Notes: generated by a model from the letters alone, not told the origin. 64,000 bases of DNA from Opitutales bacterium (GCA_016463705.1 JAEMQU010000001.1:39986-103985); one strand, 5' to 3'. Positions 35,604 to 46,813 are shown, numbered from the stretch's first letter. Made by a program: numbers and translations.

Positions 35604-37289
35604 TTAGGTGTATTTCAGAACTTCTTCAATAGTAGTTAAGCCATCGAAAATACAGCGTAAGCCGTCATCGCGCAAGGGACGCATGCCGACTTCGATGGCC
35701 TTTTGCTTCAGTACTAAGGTCGGAGAGCGCTGTGTGATGAGAGTACGAATCGAGTCCGAAATAGTCATTAACTCAAAGAGACCTTGGCGACCTTTATAAC
35801 CGGAGCGGTTACAATCAGGACAACCTTTACCGAAGTAGAATTTCTTGTTGGCGATTTCGAGAGCGTCGACGTCGAGCATGCTGATGACTTCTTTGTCTGG
35901 CTCGTAAGCAGTGCGACAGGTTTTGCAAATGCGACGCAGTAATCGCTGAGCTAAGATCCCTTCGATGGATGCAGAAATTAAGAATGGCTCGAGACCCATA
36001 TCGATCAGTCGAGTCACCGCACCCGGAGCGTCATTGGTGTGGAGTGTGGATAAAACCACGTGACCCGTGAGCGATGCTTGCACGGCAATTTGCGCAGTCT
36101 CGATATCGCGAATTTCTCCCACCATGATGGTATCAGGATCTTGACGGAGGAACGAACGAAGCGCGGCGGCGAAAGTTAAGCCGACTTGGTGATTAATCGG
36201 AACCTGCATGATCCCTTCGACTTCGTATTCGACCGGGTCTTCCGCGGTGAGAATTTTTACGTCCTCCGTATTTACTTCACGCAACGCAGAATAAAGTGTG
36301 GTGGTTTTACCCGAACCGGTAGGACCAGTAACAATAAAGATCCCATTAGGTTTGTTCACCATCGCGCGAATGCCCTCTTTGATATCTTCCTGCATCGAGA
36401 GCGCATCGAGGCTCAGATTGACGACCGTCTTATCGAGAATACGCAACACGACCGACTCACCAAATTGGGTGGGCAGAGTCGAAACACGCAGGTCGATTTG
36501 GCGGCCGCTAATCGTGGTTTTAATCCGTCCATCTTGTGGAATTCTTCGCTCGGCAATATTGAGTGCCGATAAAACTTTCACCCGAGCAGTCACTGCGTTG
36601 GCTAAATTCTTAGGCGGTGGAGCCATCTCGTAGAGCGAGCCGTCGATACGGTAACGAATACGGAATTGGTCTTCAAAAGGTTCGAAGTGAATATCGGACG
36701 CTTTAGCTTTCACGGCTTCCTGGAGAACTAAATCAACGAAGCGAATAATCGGTGCCTGGCTGGCGGCATTGGCGACATCATCATCGGCCACCGCAGCAGT
36801 ATCAATTTGGTCAAACTCACCCAACAAGTCATCCATCGATGAAGCGGAAGGCTCACCATAAACACGGATGACAGCTGCATCGACCATGTCCGGATCAGCG
36901 ACGGCTAACTCAATATTTTCGCGCTTCAGGATAAAGGTCAGCTCATTGACAATGGCTGAGTTGAAAGGATCTTTCGCAACGAGGGTTAATTTACCGGCTT
37001 CATCAGCCACGGGGACTACCGCGTACTTATGGGCTTGGGCTGGTTTGAGAACTTTAGAGATATCATCCTGATCGGTTGTCGGAATAACTGAATAAAATTG
37101 TACGCCTAAGTGATCCGCAATCGCTTGGAGTAAAGACGGACGATCGGCGAGGTTGGCGTCGACTAAGCTGTCGGCGAAAGATTTTCCGGTGGTCGCGTGG
37201 GACTCCCATATTTCATCTGCTTGCGTTTGATCGAGGAGTTTTCCCTCGATGGCAATGTCGCGCATGATATCGCTGTGATCTTCAAACAT
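35604..37289 (-). CDS. pilB: Type IV pilus assembly ATPase PilB (GspE/PilB family)
   Basis: The 561-residue hexameric secretion ATPase drives pilin polymerisation. It has an N-terminal MshEN-like region (about 15-150), Walker [16 protein letters not shown], the Asp box with [13 protein letters not shown], a His-box region [15 protein letters not shown] and the tetracysteine zinc site CKTC...CPDC. It lies between pilT and pilC. Together with the related ATPase upstream of pilT this window has two extension-type ATPases, so one could serve pili and the other type II-like secretion. The choice between PilB and GspE cannot be made from sequence alone. Confidence 0.88.
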   Translation of the reverse strand: MFEDHSDIMRDIAIEGKLLDQTQADEIWESHATTGKSFADSLVDANLADRPSLLQAIADHLGVQFYSVIPTTDQDDISKVLKPAQAHKYAVVPVADEAGKLTLVAKDPFNSAIVNELTFILKRENIELAVADPDMVDAAVIRVYGEPSASSMDDLLGEFDQIDTAAVADDDVANAASQAPIIRFVDLVLQEAVKAKASDIHFEPFEDQFRIRYRIDGSLYEMAPPPKNLANAVTARVKVLSALNIAERRIPQDGRIKTTISGRQIDLRVSTLPTQFGESVVLRILDKTVVNLSLDALSMQEDIKEGIRAMVNKPNGIFIVTGPTGSGKTTTLYSALREVNTEDVKILTAEDPVEYEVEGIMQVPINHQVGLTFAAALRSFLRQDPDTIMVGEIRDIETAQIAVQASLTGHVVLSTLHTNDAPGAVTRLIDMGLEPFLISASIEGILAQRLLRRICKTCRTAYEPDKEVISMLDVDALEIANKKFYFGKGCPDCNRSGYKGRQGLFELMTISDSIRTLITQRSPTLVLKQKAIEVGMRPLRDDGLRCIFDGLTTIEEVLKYT

Positions 37290-37303
37290 GGTAAATCGTA
37301 AGT

Positions 37304-38374
37304 TTAAATTTTAGTTTTAGGGTTAAGACGCGAACGCACCATTTCGCTGTCTTGGCAATAAGTCATCACCTCGTCTTCACTGATTTTACCCTGATTAAAC
37401 AGAGCTAATAAATCAGCATCGAGCGTGCGCATGCCGCGACCGCCGCCCGTTTCGATGTCGGAGGTAATTTGGAAAGTTTTATTTTCGCGAATCTTTGCGG
37501 CAATACCATCCGTACGTACCATGATTTCGTAAGCGGCCACACGTTTATCATCCACGGTGCGCGGTAAGCACTGTGAAATAATCGCAATGATTGAGGAAGA
37601 AAGCTGCACGCGAATCTGATCACGTGCGCCCGCAGGAAACGCATCTAAGATACGATCTACCGTCCGCGCTGCACCGGTGGTATGGAGTGTCGCAAAAACA
37701 AGGTGACCCGTTTCGGCGGCGGTGATGGCAGCTTCAATCGTTTCCAAGTCACGCATTTCACCGATAAGAATTACGTCAGGATCTTGACGCAGAGACGCCC
37801 GTACGCCTTCGGCAAACGAGGGAACGTCACTATGCACTTCGCGCTGGGTAACCACACAACCTTTATGGGTATGGAAATATTCAATCGGATCTTCGATGGT
37901 TACAATGTGTCCATCGATATTGTCGTTAATCCAATTCACCATCGAAGCGAGTGTGGTGGATTTACCTGAACCCGTCGGGCCGGTTACTAAAATCAAACCA
38001 CGTGGGCGACGGAGTAAGTCTTTTACAATCGGCGGCAGACGTAAGTCTTCGAGCGTGTAAATATCTGCAGGAATTAAACGAAAAACGATTCCTAACTCTC
38101 CCTTCGCACGATGGACATTAACGCGTAAGCGAGCTTTGCCTCGGAAAGACATACCGAAATCGCAACCGCCCTCTTGTTTCAGTCGGTCGACATGCACCGC
38201 AGGAATAATGGAGTTAACAATATTTTTAGTATCTTCAGAGGTTAGGGCCGAACCTTCGACGGAAATCACACTTCCACTCACGCGCAAACAAGGCGCACGA
38301 CCCACGTGCAAATGGAGGTCGGAGGCCCCATTTTCAATCATGGCTTCCAGCAGTTGGTTAAGATCGTAGGCCAT
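37304..38374 (-). CDS. pilT: Twitching motility retraction ATPase PilT
   Basis: The 356-residue ATPase begins [25 protein letters not shown] as PilT proteins do. It has Walker [15 protein letters not shown], the Asp box EDPIEYFH and the His box [21 protein letters not shown]. The C-terminal AIRNLIRE motif needed for retraction in P. aeruginosa and relatives reads GIAAKIRE. This shift may indicate a PilU-like or diverged retraction motor. It lies 8 bases after the GspE-like gene's stop and 14 bases before pilB. Confidence 0.9.
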   Translation of the reverse strand: MAYDLNQLLEAMIENGASDLHLHVGRAPCLRVSGSVISVEGSALTSEDTKNIVNSIIPAVHVDRLKQEGGCDFGMSFRGKARLRVNVHRAKGELGIVFRLIPADIYTLEDLRLPPIVKDLLRRPRGLILVTGPTGSGKSTTLASMVNWINDNIDGHIVTIEDPIEYFHTHKGCVVTQREVHSDVPSFAEGVRASLRQDPDVILIGEMRDLETIEAAITAAETGHLVFATLHTTGAARTVDRILDAFPAGARDQIRVQLSSSIIAIISQCLPRTVDDKRVAAYEIMVRTDGIAAKIRENKTFQITSDIETGGGRGMRTLDADLLALFNQGKISEDEVMTYCQDSEMVRSRLNPKTKI

Positions 38375-38382
38375 TTTATTAA

Positions 38383-40098
38383 TTATAGAACGTCGTCCGC
38401 GACGGTGGCGCCCATGACTTCTTCGATGGTGGTCATACCTGAAGCGACCTTACGCTGGCCGTCTTCACGCATCGTGCGCATGCCGGCTTCACGGGCTTTG
38501 CGACGGAGTGCGACGAGCGTGGCACCTCCGTAAATCATTTCTTGGACTTCTTCCGTGATGACAAAAAGTTCGAAGACACCGCGACGGCCTTTGTAGCCGC
38601 GTTCATTACATTTTGGACAACCCGCACCCTTCATAGGCGTGGCACCCGCAATATCCTGTTCGGACATACCAATCGTATAAAGTTCTTTCGCCGTGGGTTT
38701 GTAAGGTTGCGCGCAGGCCTGGCAGACGCGACGCACAAGACGTTGGGCGAGCGCTCCACGCAACGCGGCCGAAACTAAGAAAGGTTTCACGCCGATATCG
38801 ACGAGACGAGTCACCGCACTGACGGAATCATTAGTGTGCAAGGTTGAGAAGACCATGTGACCAGTAAGCGCGGCGTTAATCGAAATTTCAGCGGTTTCTA
38901 AATCTCGAATTTCACCGATCATCACGATGTTGGGTGCCTGACGTAACATCGCACGAAGGGCGGCGGCGAAAGTCATTCCCACATCACGTTTGACTTGGAC
39001 CTGATTGATCCCAGCCATCTGATACTCAACCGGATCTTCGACGGTAATAATTTTACGGTCGGGCTTATTAATATAATTCAGCGCTGAATAAAGGGTGGTC
39101 GATTTACCAGAACCGGTTGGACCCGTCACGAGGAACACGCCATCGGAACCGGAAATAAGACCTTGGAATTTAGCTTGGTCATCCGCGAAGAATCCTAATT
39201 CAGGAAGACCTAATTTCAGACCTTCTTTATCGAGAATACGCATGACGATTGATTCGCCATAAACGGTTGGTAAAACGGATACACGTAAGTCGATATCCCG
39301 TCCACCCGTCCGAGCCTGAATACGTCCGTCTTGCGGAATACGTTTTTCCGCGAGTGACACTTCGGCCATTAATTTAAGGCGCGAAATGACGGAAGCTTGT
39401 AAGCGCTTGGGTGGGCCTTTCATTTCTTGGAGCACACCATCGATACGGAAACGAACCCGGAATCTTTTTTCTAAAGGTTCTAAGTGAATATCTGAAGCCT
39501 TCCGACGAATCGCATCCACAATCAGAGAATTCACATAGCGAATAATCGGAGCGTCATCTTCTTTAACTTCGCCTCCTTGAGGAAGATCAACCGACATACC
39601 ATCTTCACTCTTACCAAAAACATCCTCGTACGATACATTCACCGCGCCTCCGCCGTAACAGCGATTGATCGCGCTCTTCAGTTCATCAGGCGGTGCGAGT
39701 TTGGGATTTAAAGTAAGTTTTAAGACACGCGAAAGTGAATCGAGTGTTTCGGTATCGAGCGGATCCGAAATCGCAACCAGCAGCTCCACCCCATCCATCT
39801 GCAGTGGTAAAATATTGTGACGCTCAGCCTGTTCGCGACTAATCAGTTTGAGTAATTCTTCCGCCGGTGAAACTTGGGCCAAGTCGACAACTTCCATGTC
39901 GAATTCCTTACCCAGCGCTTTGCAGATAACCGCCCAAGTGACCTTACCCGTCTCAACTAATTTCGCGATCGCTAGGGTATCGGGATTCTGGCCATCAGGG
40001 ATAGCACCAAGCGCCTCGCGGGCCTCGGATACTAGAGCAGAGGACACCAGTCCCTTGTCTTGTATGAATTGAATGACGAAATCGTCGGCGGTCGTCAC
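38383..40098 (-). CDS. Second GspE/PilB-type secretion ATPase
   Basis: The 571-residue ATPase has an MshEN N-terminal domain ([20 protein letters not shown]), Walker [45 protein letters not shown] and a zinc tetracysteine CQAC...CPKC. It is a paralogue of the pilB ~1 kb downstream and reads the same way. The track start at 40203 lies in a low-information stretch. The GTG at 40098 ([16 protein letters not shown]) is preferred, with AGGA upstream. It is the first ATPase of the group, 128 bases after coaE. Confidence 0.88.
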   Translation of the reverse strand: MTTADDFVIQFIQDKGLVSSALVSEAREALGAIPDGQNPDTLAIAKLVETGKVTWAVICKALGKEFDMEVVDLAQVSPAEELLKLISREQAERHNILPLQMDGVELLVAISDPLDTETLDSLSRVLKLTLNPKLAPPDELKSAINRCYGGGAVNVSYEDVFGKSEDGMSVDLPQGGEVKEDDAPIIRYVNSLIVDAIRRKASDIHLEPLEKRFRVRFRIDGVLQEMKGPPKRLQASVISRLKLMAEVSLAEKRIPQDGRIQARTGGRDIDLRVSVLPTVYGESIVMRILDKEGLKLGLPELGFFADDQAKFQGLISGSDGVFLVTGPTGSGKSTTLYSALNYINKPDRKIITVEDPVEYQMAGINQVQVKRDVGMTFAAALRAMLRQAPNIVMIGEIRDLETAEISINAALTGHMVFSTLHTNDSVSAVTRLVDIGVKPFLVSAALRGALAQRLVRRVCQACAQPYKPTAKELYTIGMSEQDIAGATPMKGAGCPKCNERGYKGRRGVFELFVITEEVQEMIYGGATLVALRRKAREAGMRTMREDGQRKVASGMTTIEEVMGATVADDVL

Positions 40099-40226
40099 AG
40101 GGTATGGGTTCCTAAATGGGGTTGGGGGTATTGAACCTGGCTCTCGGTAAGAAGAAACAGGGAAATCGGAAAGTAAATCTACCCACCCCATCGGCAATCG
40201 CAAACTATCCAGAAATCAGCCAATTC

Positions 40227-40799
40227 TTAGCCTTTTAATATCTGCACACATTTATCCACTTCGGACTTCAAAAACTCTAGGCTGCCATCATTCCAAATCA
40301 TGTAATTAGACTTCTTAACCTTCTCACTGATAGGCATTTGCGAATTTATACGCTTCTGGGCCTCAGCTCGACTTAACCCCCGGGATTCCAAGCGATGTAA
40401 TCTGATTTCATCTGAAGACGCGACGCACACCGTAGCGACCAATCCTTGAGTGAGGCCCAACTCGAATAAAAGTGGGATTTCTAGAATGTACGACTTGGAT
40501 GAATCGGCCATCGCCGCTTGGCGCAGGGCGGCAATGCGAGGGTGGATGATGGATTCCAAAAAACTTTTCTCCGTCGGATCAGAAAATACTTTTTTACCAA
40601 TCCACTCTCGATCTGCTGTACCATCATTCTGAATACAGGCCGAACCCCAGCGAGATTTTAATTGGGAAAGAATACCCGATTCGTGCAACGCTTGGTGAGC
40701 CAAGACATCGGAATCAATCACGACAAAACCATGAGACTTAAAAAAGCCGGCGGCCGTGGATTTTCCACAACCAATGCCGCCAGTGAGTCCGATGACCAT
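40227..40799 (-). CDS. coaE: Dephospho-CoA kinase
   Basis: CoaE adds the 3'-phosphate in the last step of coenzyme A synthesis. The P-loop GLTGGIGCGKSTAA is at the N-terminus, followed by DSDVLAHQAL, the segment IHPRIAAL and VPLLFE-like IPLLFELGLT. The 190-residue length is normal. The gene lies 38 bases downstream of ftsH and upstream of the pilus genes, an arrangement seen in several phyla where coaE precedes pil genes. Confidence 0.95.
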   Translation of the reverse strand: MVIGLTGGIGCGKSTAAGFFKSHGFVVIDSDVLAHQALHESGILSQLKSRWGSACIQNDGTADREWIGKKVFSDPTEKSFLESIIHPRIAALRQAAMADSSKSYILEIPLLFELGLTQGLVATVCVASSDEIRLHRLESRGLSRAEAQKRINSQMPISEKVKKSNYMIWNDGSLEFLKSEVDKCVQILKG

Positions 40800-40837
40800 A
40801 GCAGAGTTCTAAGCCTTAAAACCTTCGAGGGCAAACC

Positions 40838-42808
40838 TCAAGCAGGGGTCGGCGTGGCTTGGGAGCCTGGCTCTGGTGGGGGACCATCAGGGCTCGGCTC
40901 GCGAACTAAGTTAGGTACAGGTGATCCCACAATCGGGGTCTGCATCGAACCCGTCTTGAGAATTTCCATCACATGAACGCCGTCTAAAGTCTCATGCTCG
41001 AGTAAAGCTTCGGCAATCTTGCGATGGGCATCCGCGTGCTCGGCAATGATTTTTTCGGCGCGGGCATATTGTTCGCTGACGATTTTCGCAACAGCATCGT
41101 CGATACGACGAGCCGTCTCATCGCTGTGCGATTGCGTGCGAGAAATTTCGCGACCCAAGAAAACGGTGTCAGAATTTTCGTTATAAGAAATAGGGCCGAG
41201 CTCGCTCATACCCCAATCGCAGACCATTTGACGGGCCATACGGGTGGCTTGTTTGATATCCGAGGAAGCACCATTCGACACATCGCCGGTGACGACTTTT
41301 TCTCCCACGCGACCAGCCATCGCCGTACAAATATAAGTCAGCAAACGGGCTTTAGAATATCCGAGAATATCTTTCTTCGGAAGGAACATGGCCATACCTA
41401 GGGCGCGACCACGAGGAAGAATCGTTACTTTGTGAATGGGCATCATGCCATCATCGACGACGGCCTGAACAATCGCGTGGCCCGCTTCGTGGTAGGCAGT
41501 GCTGCGACGATCCTCTTCATCCATCGCACGACGACGCTCACGACCATAGGCAATTTTGTCGCGCGCTTCTTCGATGTCAGACATCTCAACCTTATCGCGA
41601 TTGCGACGACCAGCATGCAGGGCACCTTCGTTTAATAAATTGGCTAAATCAGCACCCGACATTCCGGTGGTGATGCGAGCGATACGATTTAGATCAACCG
41701 AGGGAGCTAATTGAAAACGTTTAGCGTGAACGGCGAGAACGGCTTCGCGGCCTCGCAAGTCTGGTAAATCAACAAAGACTTGGCGATCAAAGCGACCTGG
41801 ACGTAAGAGAGCTTGGTCGAGCACATCAGCACGATTGGTCGCACCGATAACAATGACGCCAGCCTGACCATCAAAGCCATCCATCTCCACGAGTAATGAG
41901 TTGAGCGTTTGTTCGCGCTCATCATTTCCACCACCAACACCAGCGCCGCGTTGACGGCCAACCGCATCGATTTCATCAATAAATACAATACAAGGAGCGA
42001 GCTTACGGGCTTGTTCAAATGTGTCGCGAACGCGAGCGGCGCCCACACCAACAAACATTTCAACGAAGTCAGAACCACTGATACTTAAGAAAGGAACTTT
42101 CGCTTCTCCGGCAACGGCACGAGCGAGCAGCGTCTTACCTGTTCCGGGAGGTCCGACCATTAAAATTCCTTTGGGAATAGACGCACCAATTTTAGTGAAG
42201 CGTTTGGGATCACGGAGAAAATCGACAATCTCTTTCACTTCTTCTTTGGCTTCATCACATCCGGCTACGTCTTTAAAAGTAGTACCTTCATTTTCGTTGG
42301 CATTTAAACGAGCGCGTGATTTGGCAAATTGCATCGCACCTTTGTTCGCATTACGTAAAAAGCGAAACATCATATACAGTACTAAACCCGAGATGAGCAA
42401 GGTCGGCAGAACATTATAAAGGAACATCGTTAAGCCCGTCTGTTCTGGAACTTCCTTAAACGCGTCTTTGGCTACCGCACCACGCAGGCCTTCAAATTCT
42501 TTTTCGGTTAAACGACCTTTGGCCTGGAACCTGGTCTTATCATCCGCGGCCGCACCTTTAACTTCTAATTCTCCAGTGACTTCGTACCAGCTATTCGAAC
42601 CAGCGGTAGAGTCCGATTTAATCGAAAGATTTTTCACCTTCTTCTCTTGGGCGAGAGAGAGGACTTCGGTCACGCTCAACTTCTGAACGCTATTGGCGGG
42701 CGGAGCACTGTAGTTAACTAGCAGCGCAACTAGACCAATTAAAATGATCCATACGATTAAAGGCTTAGCTTTAATCCGGTTGTTATCCTCGTTGTTGTCT
42801 TGGCTCAT
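40838..42808 (-). CDS. ftsH: ATP-dependent zinc metalloprotease FtsH
   Basis: FtsH is a membrane AAA+ protease. It has two N-terminal membrane segments ([17 protein letters not shown] and [15 protein letters not shown]) flanking a periplasmic domain. The AAA module has Walker [14 protein letters not shown], Walker [14 protein letters not shown] and the second-region-of-homology arginines. The protease zinc site is HEAGHAIV with the third ligand Asp in the later segment. The protein ends in a Pro-rich tail ([21 protein letters not shown] region). It follows tilS by 11 bases, as in many genomes. Confidence 0.96.
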   Translation of the reverse strand: MSQDNNEDNNRIKAKPLIVWIILIGLVALLVNYSAPPANSVQKLSVTEVLSLAQEKKVKNLSIKSDSTAGSNSWYEVTGELEVKGAAADDKTRFQAKGRLTEKEFEGLRGAVAKDAFKEVPEQTGLTMFLYNVLPTLLISGLVLYMMFRFLRNANKGAMQFAKSRARLNANENEGTTFKDVAGCDEAKEEVKEIVDFLRDPKRFTKIGASIPKGILMVGPPGTGKTLLARAVAGEAKVPFLSISGSDFVEMFVGVGAARVRDTFEQARKLAPCIVFIDEIDAVGRQRGAGVGGGNDEREQTLNSLLVEMDGFDGQAGVIVIGATNRADVLDQALLRPGRFDRQVFVDLPDLRGREAVLAVHAKRFQLAPSVDLNRIARITTGMSGADLANLLNEGALHAGRRNRDKVEMSDIEEARDKIAYGRERRRAMDEEDRRSTAYHEAGHAIVQAVVDDGMMPIHKVTILPRGRALGMAMFLPKKDILGYSKARLLTYICTAMAGRVGEKVVTGDVSNGASSDIKQATRMARQMVCDWGMSELGPISYNENSDTVFLGREISRTQSHSDETARRIDDAVAKIVSEQYARAEKIIAEHADAHRKIAEALLEHETLDGVHVMEILKTGSMQTPIVGSPVPNLVREPSPDGPPPEPGSQATPTPA

Positions 42809-42819
42809 CGGGGGAAGGT

Positions 42820-44223
42820 TTAGATTAAGCAGGGGTTAAGCCAAGTCAATCGGAGAGCCCCTTTAACGGGTCCATTTAACCTGTATAATTCCGCCGGCGG
42901 ATTAGAAGGAACCCAGATAATTTCTTGATTTAAAAGAACAACGGGAAGGTTTTCGCGTAACTCTGACGGCACTTTCCTGTTAATTAAAAGGTCGGAAACC
43001 TTAGCCGTGCCACTCGAACCAAGAGGCTGATAGCGGTCCCCTTCCATTCTCCCCCTCCAGAAAATGGGGCCGACCGCCGCGGGCGATAAATAGACTTCTT
43101 TGGTGGGCGGAATGTCTCCCCGTGACAATTTTGCCCACAGGTTTTCATCCACGGTCACGATTTCTGCTAACAAACCCGTTTCGCCATCGAGCACACCTAA
43201 GGTCAAACTTCGCATTTGTGTTCCCAGAGGCGCCAAGGCTTCGGGCGTCAAAAAACATTTTCCGTTTTTAATTTTAACTAATTTTGAAAGCACCGACATC
43301 TGTATATCCGTGCCTGCGCATAAATGTTTTACTAAAAGTTCTAAAGAGGCGCCCTGCACGGCACCCAATCCGCACTCCTGCAGAAATTCATGGATCACGA
43401 CATAGGCCAATGCTACGGGGCGATTTTTCAGAGCACTCACATCCAAAACTCCGTCCGCATTTTTCACGCATCCTAAATCTTTCGCCCAAGTTAATAACGC
43501 CGTGCGCGCCTGTTCAATAATATCTGCCGACTGGGCAAAGCCTTTCGTGTAATCAGGCCCTAAAGCTTCTTCAGCATTTTGATTTAACCAACGACGAATC
43601 CGATTGCGCTTAACAATAGGCAGTTGGTTAGTGGCATCCTCGCGCCAGGGAATGTCTGCGCGTTGCAGGCCTTCTAAAATATCTTTCTTACCCAAACGAG
43701 CGGCAATCAAAGGACGGTATCGCAAATGCCCATCACGAAAATTCTGCAAAACGCGGGGCGCCGAAAGGCCCGTTAATCCAGCCCCGCGAGCCAATCTCAT
43801 TAATAATGTTTCAGCGACGTCATCAAGGTGATGCGCCGTACAAATAATATTAAAGTCGTGAAGTTTTCGCTGTTCGGCAAAAAAAGCATTTCGGGCTTCA
43901 CGTAATGTCGCTTCGGAGGCCGGACCTTCTTCGGTTCGGCGACCGAGGTAACACGGAACGCCCAAGGACTGACAAACCTCCTTCACGAACAAGGCATCAT
44001 GTGTAGACTCAATGCCACGTGCCGCGTGATCAAAGTGTAAGACCAATAAATTGGGGCGAATCGCCGGATTCACCGAGAGTGCACACAATAAATAAATCGA
44101 GTCAGCGCCACCCGAAACTGCCACCGCAACTTTTTTACCTAAGAGTAAACTGGGCAGTGACAATTCGGGTAATTGTGACGCCGTGGTTTTGATTTTTTGT
44201 AATGAGGCTGGAGCTGAGAACAC
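42820..44223 (-). CDS. tilS: tRNA(Ile)-lysidine synthase
   Basis: TilS converts C34 of tRNA-Ile(CAU) to lysidine, so AUA is read correctly. The PP-loop motif is VAVSGGADSIYLLCAL, followed by HFDHAARG and TAHHLDDVAETLLMRLARGAG. The middle and C-terminal substrate-recognition domains follow, ending RKVPSELRENLPVVL and EIIWV. The track start at 44289 overlaps serS by 65 bases. The GTG at 44223, one base after the serS stop, is preferred and gives 467 residues. Confidence 0.92.
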   Translation of the reverse strand: MFSAPASLQKIKTTASQLPELSLPSLLLGKKVAVAVSGGADSIYLLCALSVNPAIRPNLLVLHFDHAARGIESTHDALFVKEVCQSLGVPCYLGRRTEEGPASEATLREARNAFFAEQRKLHDFNIICTAHHLDDVAETLLMRLARGAGLTGLSAPRVLQNFRDGHLRYRPLIAARLGKKDILEGLQRADIPWREDATNQLPIVKRNRIRRWLNQNAEEALGPDYTKGFAQSADIIEQARTALLTWAKDLGCVKNADGVLDVSALKNRPVALAYVVIHEFLQECGLGAVQGASLELLVKHLCAGTDIQMSVLSKLVKIKNGKCFLTPEALAPLGTQMRSLTLGVLDGETGLLAEIVTVDENLWAKLSRGDIPPTKEVYLSPAAVGPIFWRGRMEGDRYQPLGSSGTAKVSDLLINRKVPSELRENLPVVLLNQEIIWVPSNPPAELYRLNGPVKGALRLTWLNPCLI

Positions 44224-44224
44224 T

Positions 44225-45493
44225 TTAGAATTTGATAGTTTCCTTGCCGTACCATCTCCGTAGGGCTTCCGGAACAACGACACTGCCATCGGGCTGTAAA
44301 TTATTTTCGAGAATCGCCGCCAACACCCGAGGTAAGCCTAGAGCTGAACCATTTAAGGTGTGAACGTATTCTACTTTTCCATCTTTGGGACGATAGCGAA
44401 TACCCGCCCGACGCGCCTGGAAATCAGTGAAGTTAGAACAGCTGGAAACTTCTAACCAACGCTTCTGTCCGCCCGCCCAAACTTCGAGATCGTATTGTTT
44501 GCTATGCGAGAAACCAATGTCTCCAGCACAAATCAATAACACGCGGTAAGGTAAATTGAGTTTTTGTAAAATACGCTCTGCATCACCGCGTAAGTTTTCT
44601 AATTCATTAAACGATTCACTGGGATGCGTCCATTTAACCAATTCCACTTTATCGAATTGGTGTAGGCGATTCAGGCCACGCACGTGCGCACCCCAACTGC
44701 CCGCTTCACGACGGAAACAAGGCGTGTAACCTACCCGTTTTACGGGCAACGATGCTTCGTCTAAAATTTCGTCACGGAAAAAATTTGTCACGGGAACTTC
44801 GGCGGTCGGAATTAAATAAAAATCATCCGTTTGGGCGTGATACATTTGTCCTTCTTTATCAGGCAACTGACCGGTCGCCGTCGCACTCGCCGCATTCACC
44901 AATAAGGGAGCGTGGACTTCGGTGTATCCGGCGGAATTGGCTTCCTCTAAAAAGAATTGAATCAGCGCACGCACTAAACGTGCCATATCACCAATATAAA
45001 AAGGGAAACCTGCGCCGGCGACTTTGACGCCGCGCTCGAAATCAATGGCTTTGGAAAACCAAGCGATATCCCAGTGGGGCTTGGCGGCTGGGGAAATTAA
45101 TTGACCTACGTCACCCCAAGTAGAGTGAACTTTATTATCATTTTCGGTACGACCTTCGGGCACCGAGTCATGAGGAATATTCGGGACCGTTAAGCTAACC
45201 TGTTTCCAAACTTCTTCCGCTTCGCTGACTTTCTTTTCTAATTCCTTAACGCGAGCCGAAGCCTCTTTCATCTCTGCCAACTTTGCTTGAAATTCAGGCG
45301 AGCCCTTAGGCATGGTGGCCATCTCTTTATTCGCTGCGTTTTGTAAAGCGCGGGCGTTTTCAAATTCCGCAACGGCGTGACGGCGAACTTCATCGGCAGC
45401 TAAGACGGCCTCGAGATCCACTTGAAATTTTTTACGAGCAATGCCTTTACGGACAATGTCGATTTGCTCACGAAATAACTTAGGGTCTAACAT
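44225..45493 (-). CDS. serS: Seryl-tRNA synthetase
   Basis: This is a class II aminoacyl-tRNA synthetase. The N-terminal coiled-coil arm (residues ~30-100) reaches the tRNA-Ser long variable arm. Class II motif 2 is FRREAGSWGAHVRGLNRLHQF and motif 3 contains NGSALGLPRVLAAILEN. At 422 residues it has usual length. It precedes tilS, almost touching it. The upstream intergenic segment has a minus-strand terminator for ndk. Confidence 0.97.
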   Translation of the reverse strand: MLDPKLFREQIDIVRKGIARKKFQVDLEAVLAADEVRRHAVAEFENARALQNAANKEMATMPKGSPEFQAKLAEMKEASARVKELEKKVSEAEEVWKQVSLTVPNIPHDSVPEGRTENDNKVHSTWGDVGQLISPAAKPHWDIAWFSKAIDFERGVKVAGAGFPFYIGDMARLVRALIQFFLEEANSAGYTEVHAPLLVNAASATATGQLPDKEGQMYHAQTDDFYLIPTAEVPVTNFFRDEILDEASLPVKRVGYTPCFRREAGSWGAHVRGLNRLHQFDKVELVKWTHPSESFNELENLRGDAERILQKLNLPYRVLLICAGDIGFSHSKQYDLEVWAGGQKRWLEVSSCSNFTDFQARRAGIRYRPKDGKVEYVHTLNGSALGLPRVLAAILENNLQPDGSVVVPEALRRWYGKETIKF

Positions 45494-45551
45494 GATTAGA
45501 CTTTGCTTAATTTACCCGCCCAAGGGCAACGGGGAAGTCACAGAAGAACTC

Positions 45552-45574
45552 AAAAAAGTTACCCCGGCGGGGGT
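45552..45574 (-). terminator. Probable intrinsic terminator between ndk and serS
   Basis: On the minus strand ACCCC-CGCC-GGGGT forms a short G-C-rich hairpin followed by AAC and TTTTTT. It lies 87 bases downstream of the ndk stop and upstream of serS, so ndk transcripts likely end here. The stem is short (5 bp) so confidence is moderate. Confidence 0.5.
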
Positions 45575-45660
45575 TAAGCACCCTTTTAACGACAACTTCC
45601 TGTGGCCTCACTGGCCTCGCTACCCTTTTACAACCTCGAAAAATTTAGAAAGCAAGAGAC

Positions 45661-46074
45661 TCAGAAAACTTCAGTCGCACTGAAAAAGCGCTTAATCTCA
45701 GCAGCGGCAGCTTCCGGACTATCGGAGGCGTGACAAACATTACGCATCATCTCCGTTCCGAAATCTCCGCGAATGGTACCCTTAGGAGCGACCTTTGAAT
45801 TCGTGGGTCCGAGCAATTCACGCACGCGAGCGATCACGTTTTGACCGCTTAAAACCGCAATAATCACTGGACGGGAAGACATGAAAGTTTCGATCTCAGG
45901 ATAAAAAGGTTTTTCTGCAACGTGCGCGTAGTGTTCGCGTAATTGACCAGGCGTGAGGCGGGCGAGTTTGCAGGCTTGAATATCAAATCCAGCAGCTTCA
46001 AAGCGCGCCAGCACAGTGCCATAATGGCGGTGCTCCATACAATCGGGTTTTAAAATAATAAGGGTCTGCTCCAT
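45661..46074 (-). CDS. ndk: Nucleoside diphosphate kinase
   Basis: Ndk balances nucleoside triphosphate pools by phosphotransfer through a histidine. The N-terminal MEQTLIILKPDCMEHRHYG, the GPTNS region and the active-site NVCHASDSPEAAAAEI with the phospho-His are present. The 137 residues are the normal length. It lies between ispF and serS on the same strand and has its own terminator. Confidence 0.96.
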   Translation of the reverse strand: MEQTLIILKPDCMEHRHYGTVLARFEAAGFDIQACKLARLTPGQLREHYAHVAEKPFYPEIETFMSSRPVIIAVLSGQNVIARVRELLGPTNSKVAPKGTIRGDFGTEMMRNVCHASDSPEAAAAEIKRFFSATEVF

Positions 46075-46137
46075 AGATTTAATTGGAGAGAGTTTGTTTA
46101 GACCGATTTGACAAGAGGAAAGGACTAAACCCGCTAT

Positions 46138-46629
46138 TTAGGCTTTCAAAAGCAGGCAAATAGCCTGAACCGCCATGGCCCGTCCCTGGCCAATCGAGTC
46201 CATCCCTTCATTCGTCGTCGCCTTGATTCCTACTTGATCTTCGCCCACTTCTAAAAGTTCGGAAATAGATTTTTTGATTTCGGTAATGTGTTCAGAAATT
46301 TTGGGACGCTCTGCGATGACGACCACATCGATATTCCCCACGATCCATCCCAACTTTTTTATCTCCTCGAGAGCCTTTTTAACAATCAGGCCGGAATTGA
46401 TATTTTTGATATTTGGATCGGTGTTCGGAAAATAATATCCGATATCGCGGAGTCCAGCTGCACCCAAAAGAGCGTCGGCGACCGCGTGCAGTAAAACATC
46501 GGCGTCGGAATGCCCATCGGGGCCAATGGTTGAAGGAATGGTGACCCCTCCCAGAATACAGGGACGGCCGGGGACGAGCGGATGAATGTCGTAACCGAGT
46601 CCAATACGATAGGGAGGTTGGGCTGACAT
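46138..46629 (-). CDS. ispF: 2-C-methyl-D-erythritol 2,4-cyclodiphosphate synthase
   Basis: IspF makes the cyclic diphosphate of the MEP isoprenoid pathway. The zinc-site motif GYDIHPLVPGRPC is near the N-terminus, followed by GPDGHSDADVLLHAVADALLGAAGL and the conserved DIGYYFPNTDP. The ending KATTNEGMDSIGQGRAMAVQA is diagnostic. At 163 residues it is a stand-alone enzyme (not fused to IspD). It sits between tRNA-Cys and ndk, 63 bases upstream of ndk. Confidence 0.96.
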   Translation of the reverse strand: MSAQPPYRIGLGYDIHPLVPGRPCILGGVTIPSTIGPDGHSDADVLLHAVADALLGAAGLRDIGYYFPNTDPNIKNINSGLIVKKALEEIKKLGWIVGNIDVVVIAERPKISEHITEIKKSISELLEVGEDQVGIKATTNEGMDSIGQGRAMAVQAICLLLKA

Positions 46630-46725
46630 ATCCCTGTTTTAATGGATAATTTGGGAAAGGGAAGCCATTGCATAAAACCCTTGAAAGAAAGTTAACAAGT
46701 GGCAGAGTACGCCCTGTAAGTGTTA

Positions 46726-46800
46726 GGCGCGGTAGCCAAGTGGTAAGGCCGGGCTCTGCAAAAGCCCCATGCGTCGGTTCAATTCCGACCCGCGCCTCCA
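46726..46800 (+). tRNA. tRNA-Cys(GCA)
   Basis: The cloverleaf has acceptor GGCGCGG/CCGCGCC, anticodon stem GGGCT/AGCCC around loop CTGCAAA (anticodon GCA at 46758-46760), T arm and encoded CCA with U73 discriminator, the cysteine identity base. It is on the plus strand, opposite to the surrounding arg and isp genes. A spurious 140-residue antisense ORF runs across it. Confidence 0.96.
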
Positions 46801-46813
46801 ATTTAAAGTAACA

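Noticed and set aside
45441-45683. 80-residue plus-strand ORF between serS and ndk
   Set aside because: It overlaps the starts and ends of both neighbours and contains the minus-strand terminator; no ribosome site or family signature.
46681-46725. Promoter of tRNA-Cys (TTGAAA at 46681)
   Set aside because: The -35-like box is good, but the best -10 at 17 bases (AGAGTA) is too weak to call.
46379-46801. 140-residue minus-strand ORF (MEARVGIEPTHGAF...)
   Set aside because: It runs antisense through tRNA-Cys and then out of frame with ispF. The ARVGIEPTxxxF...LTTWLPR string is the well-known false translation of a tRNA gene.
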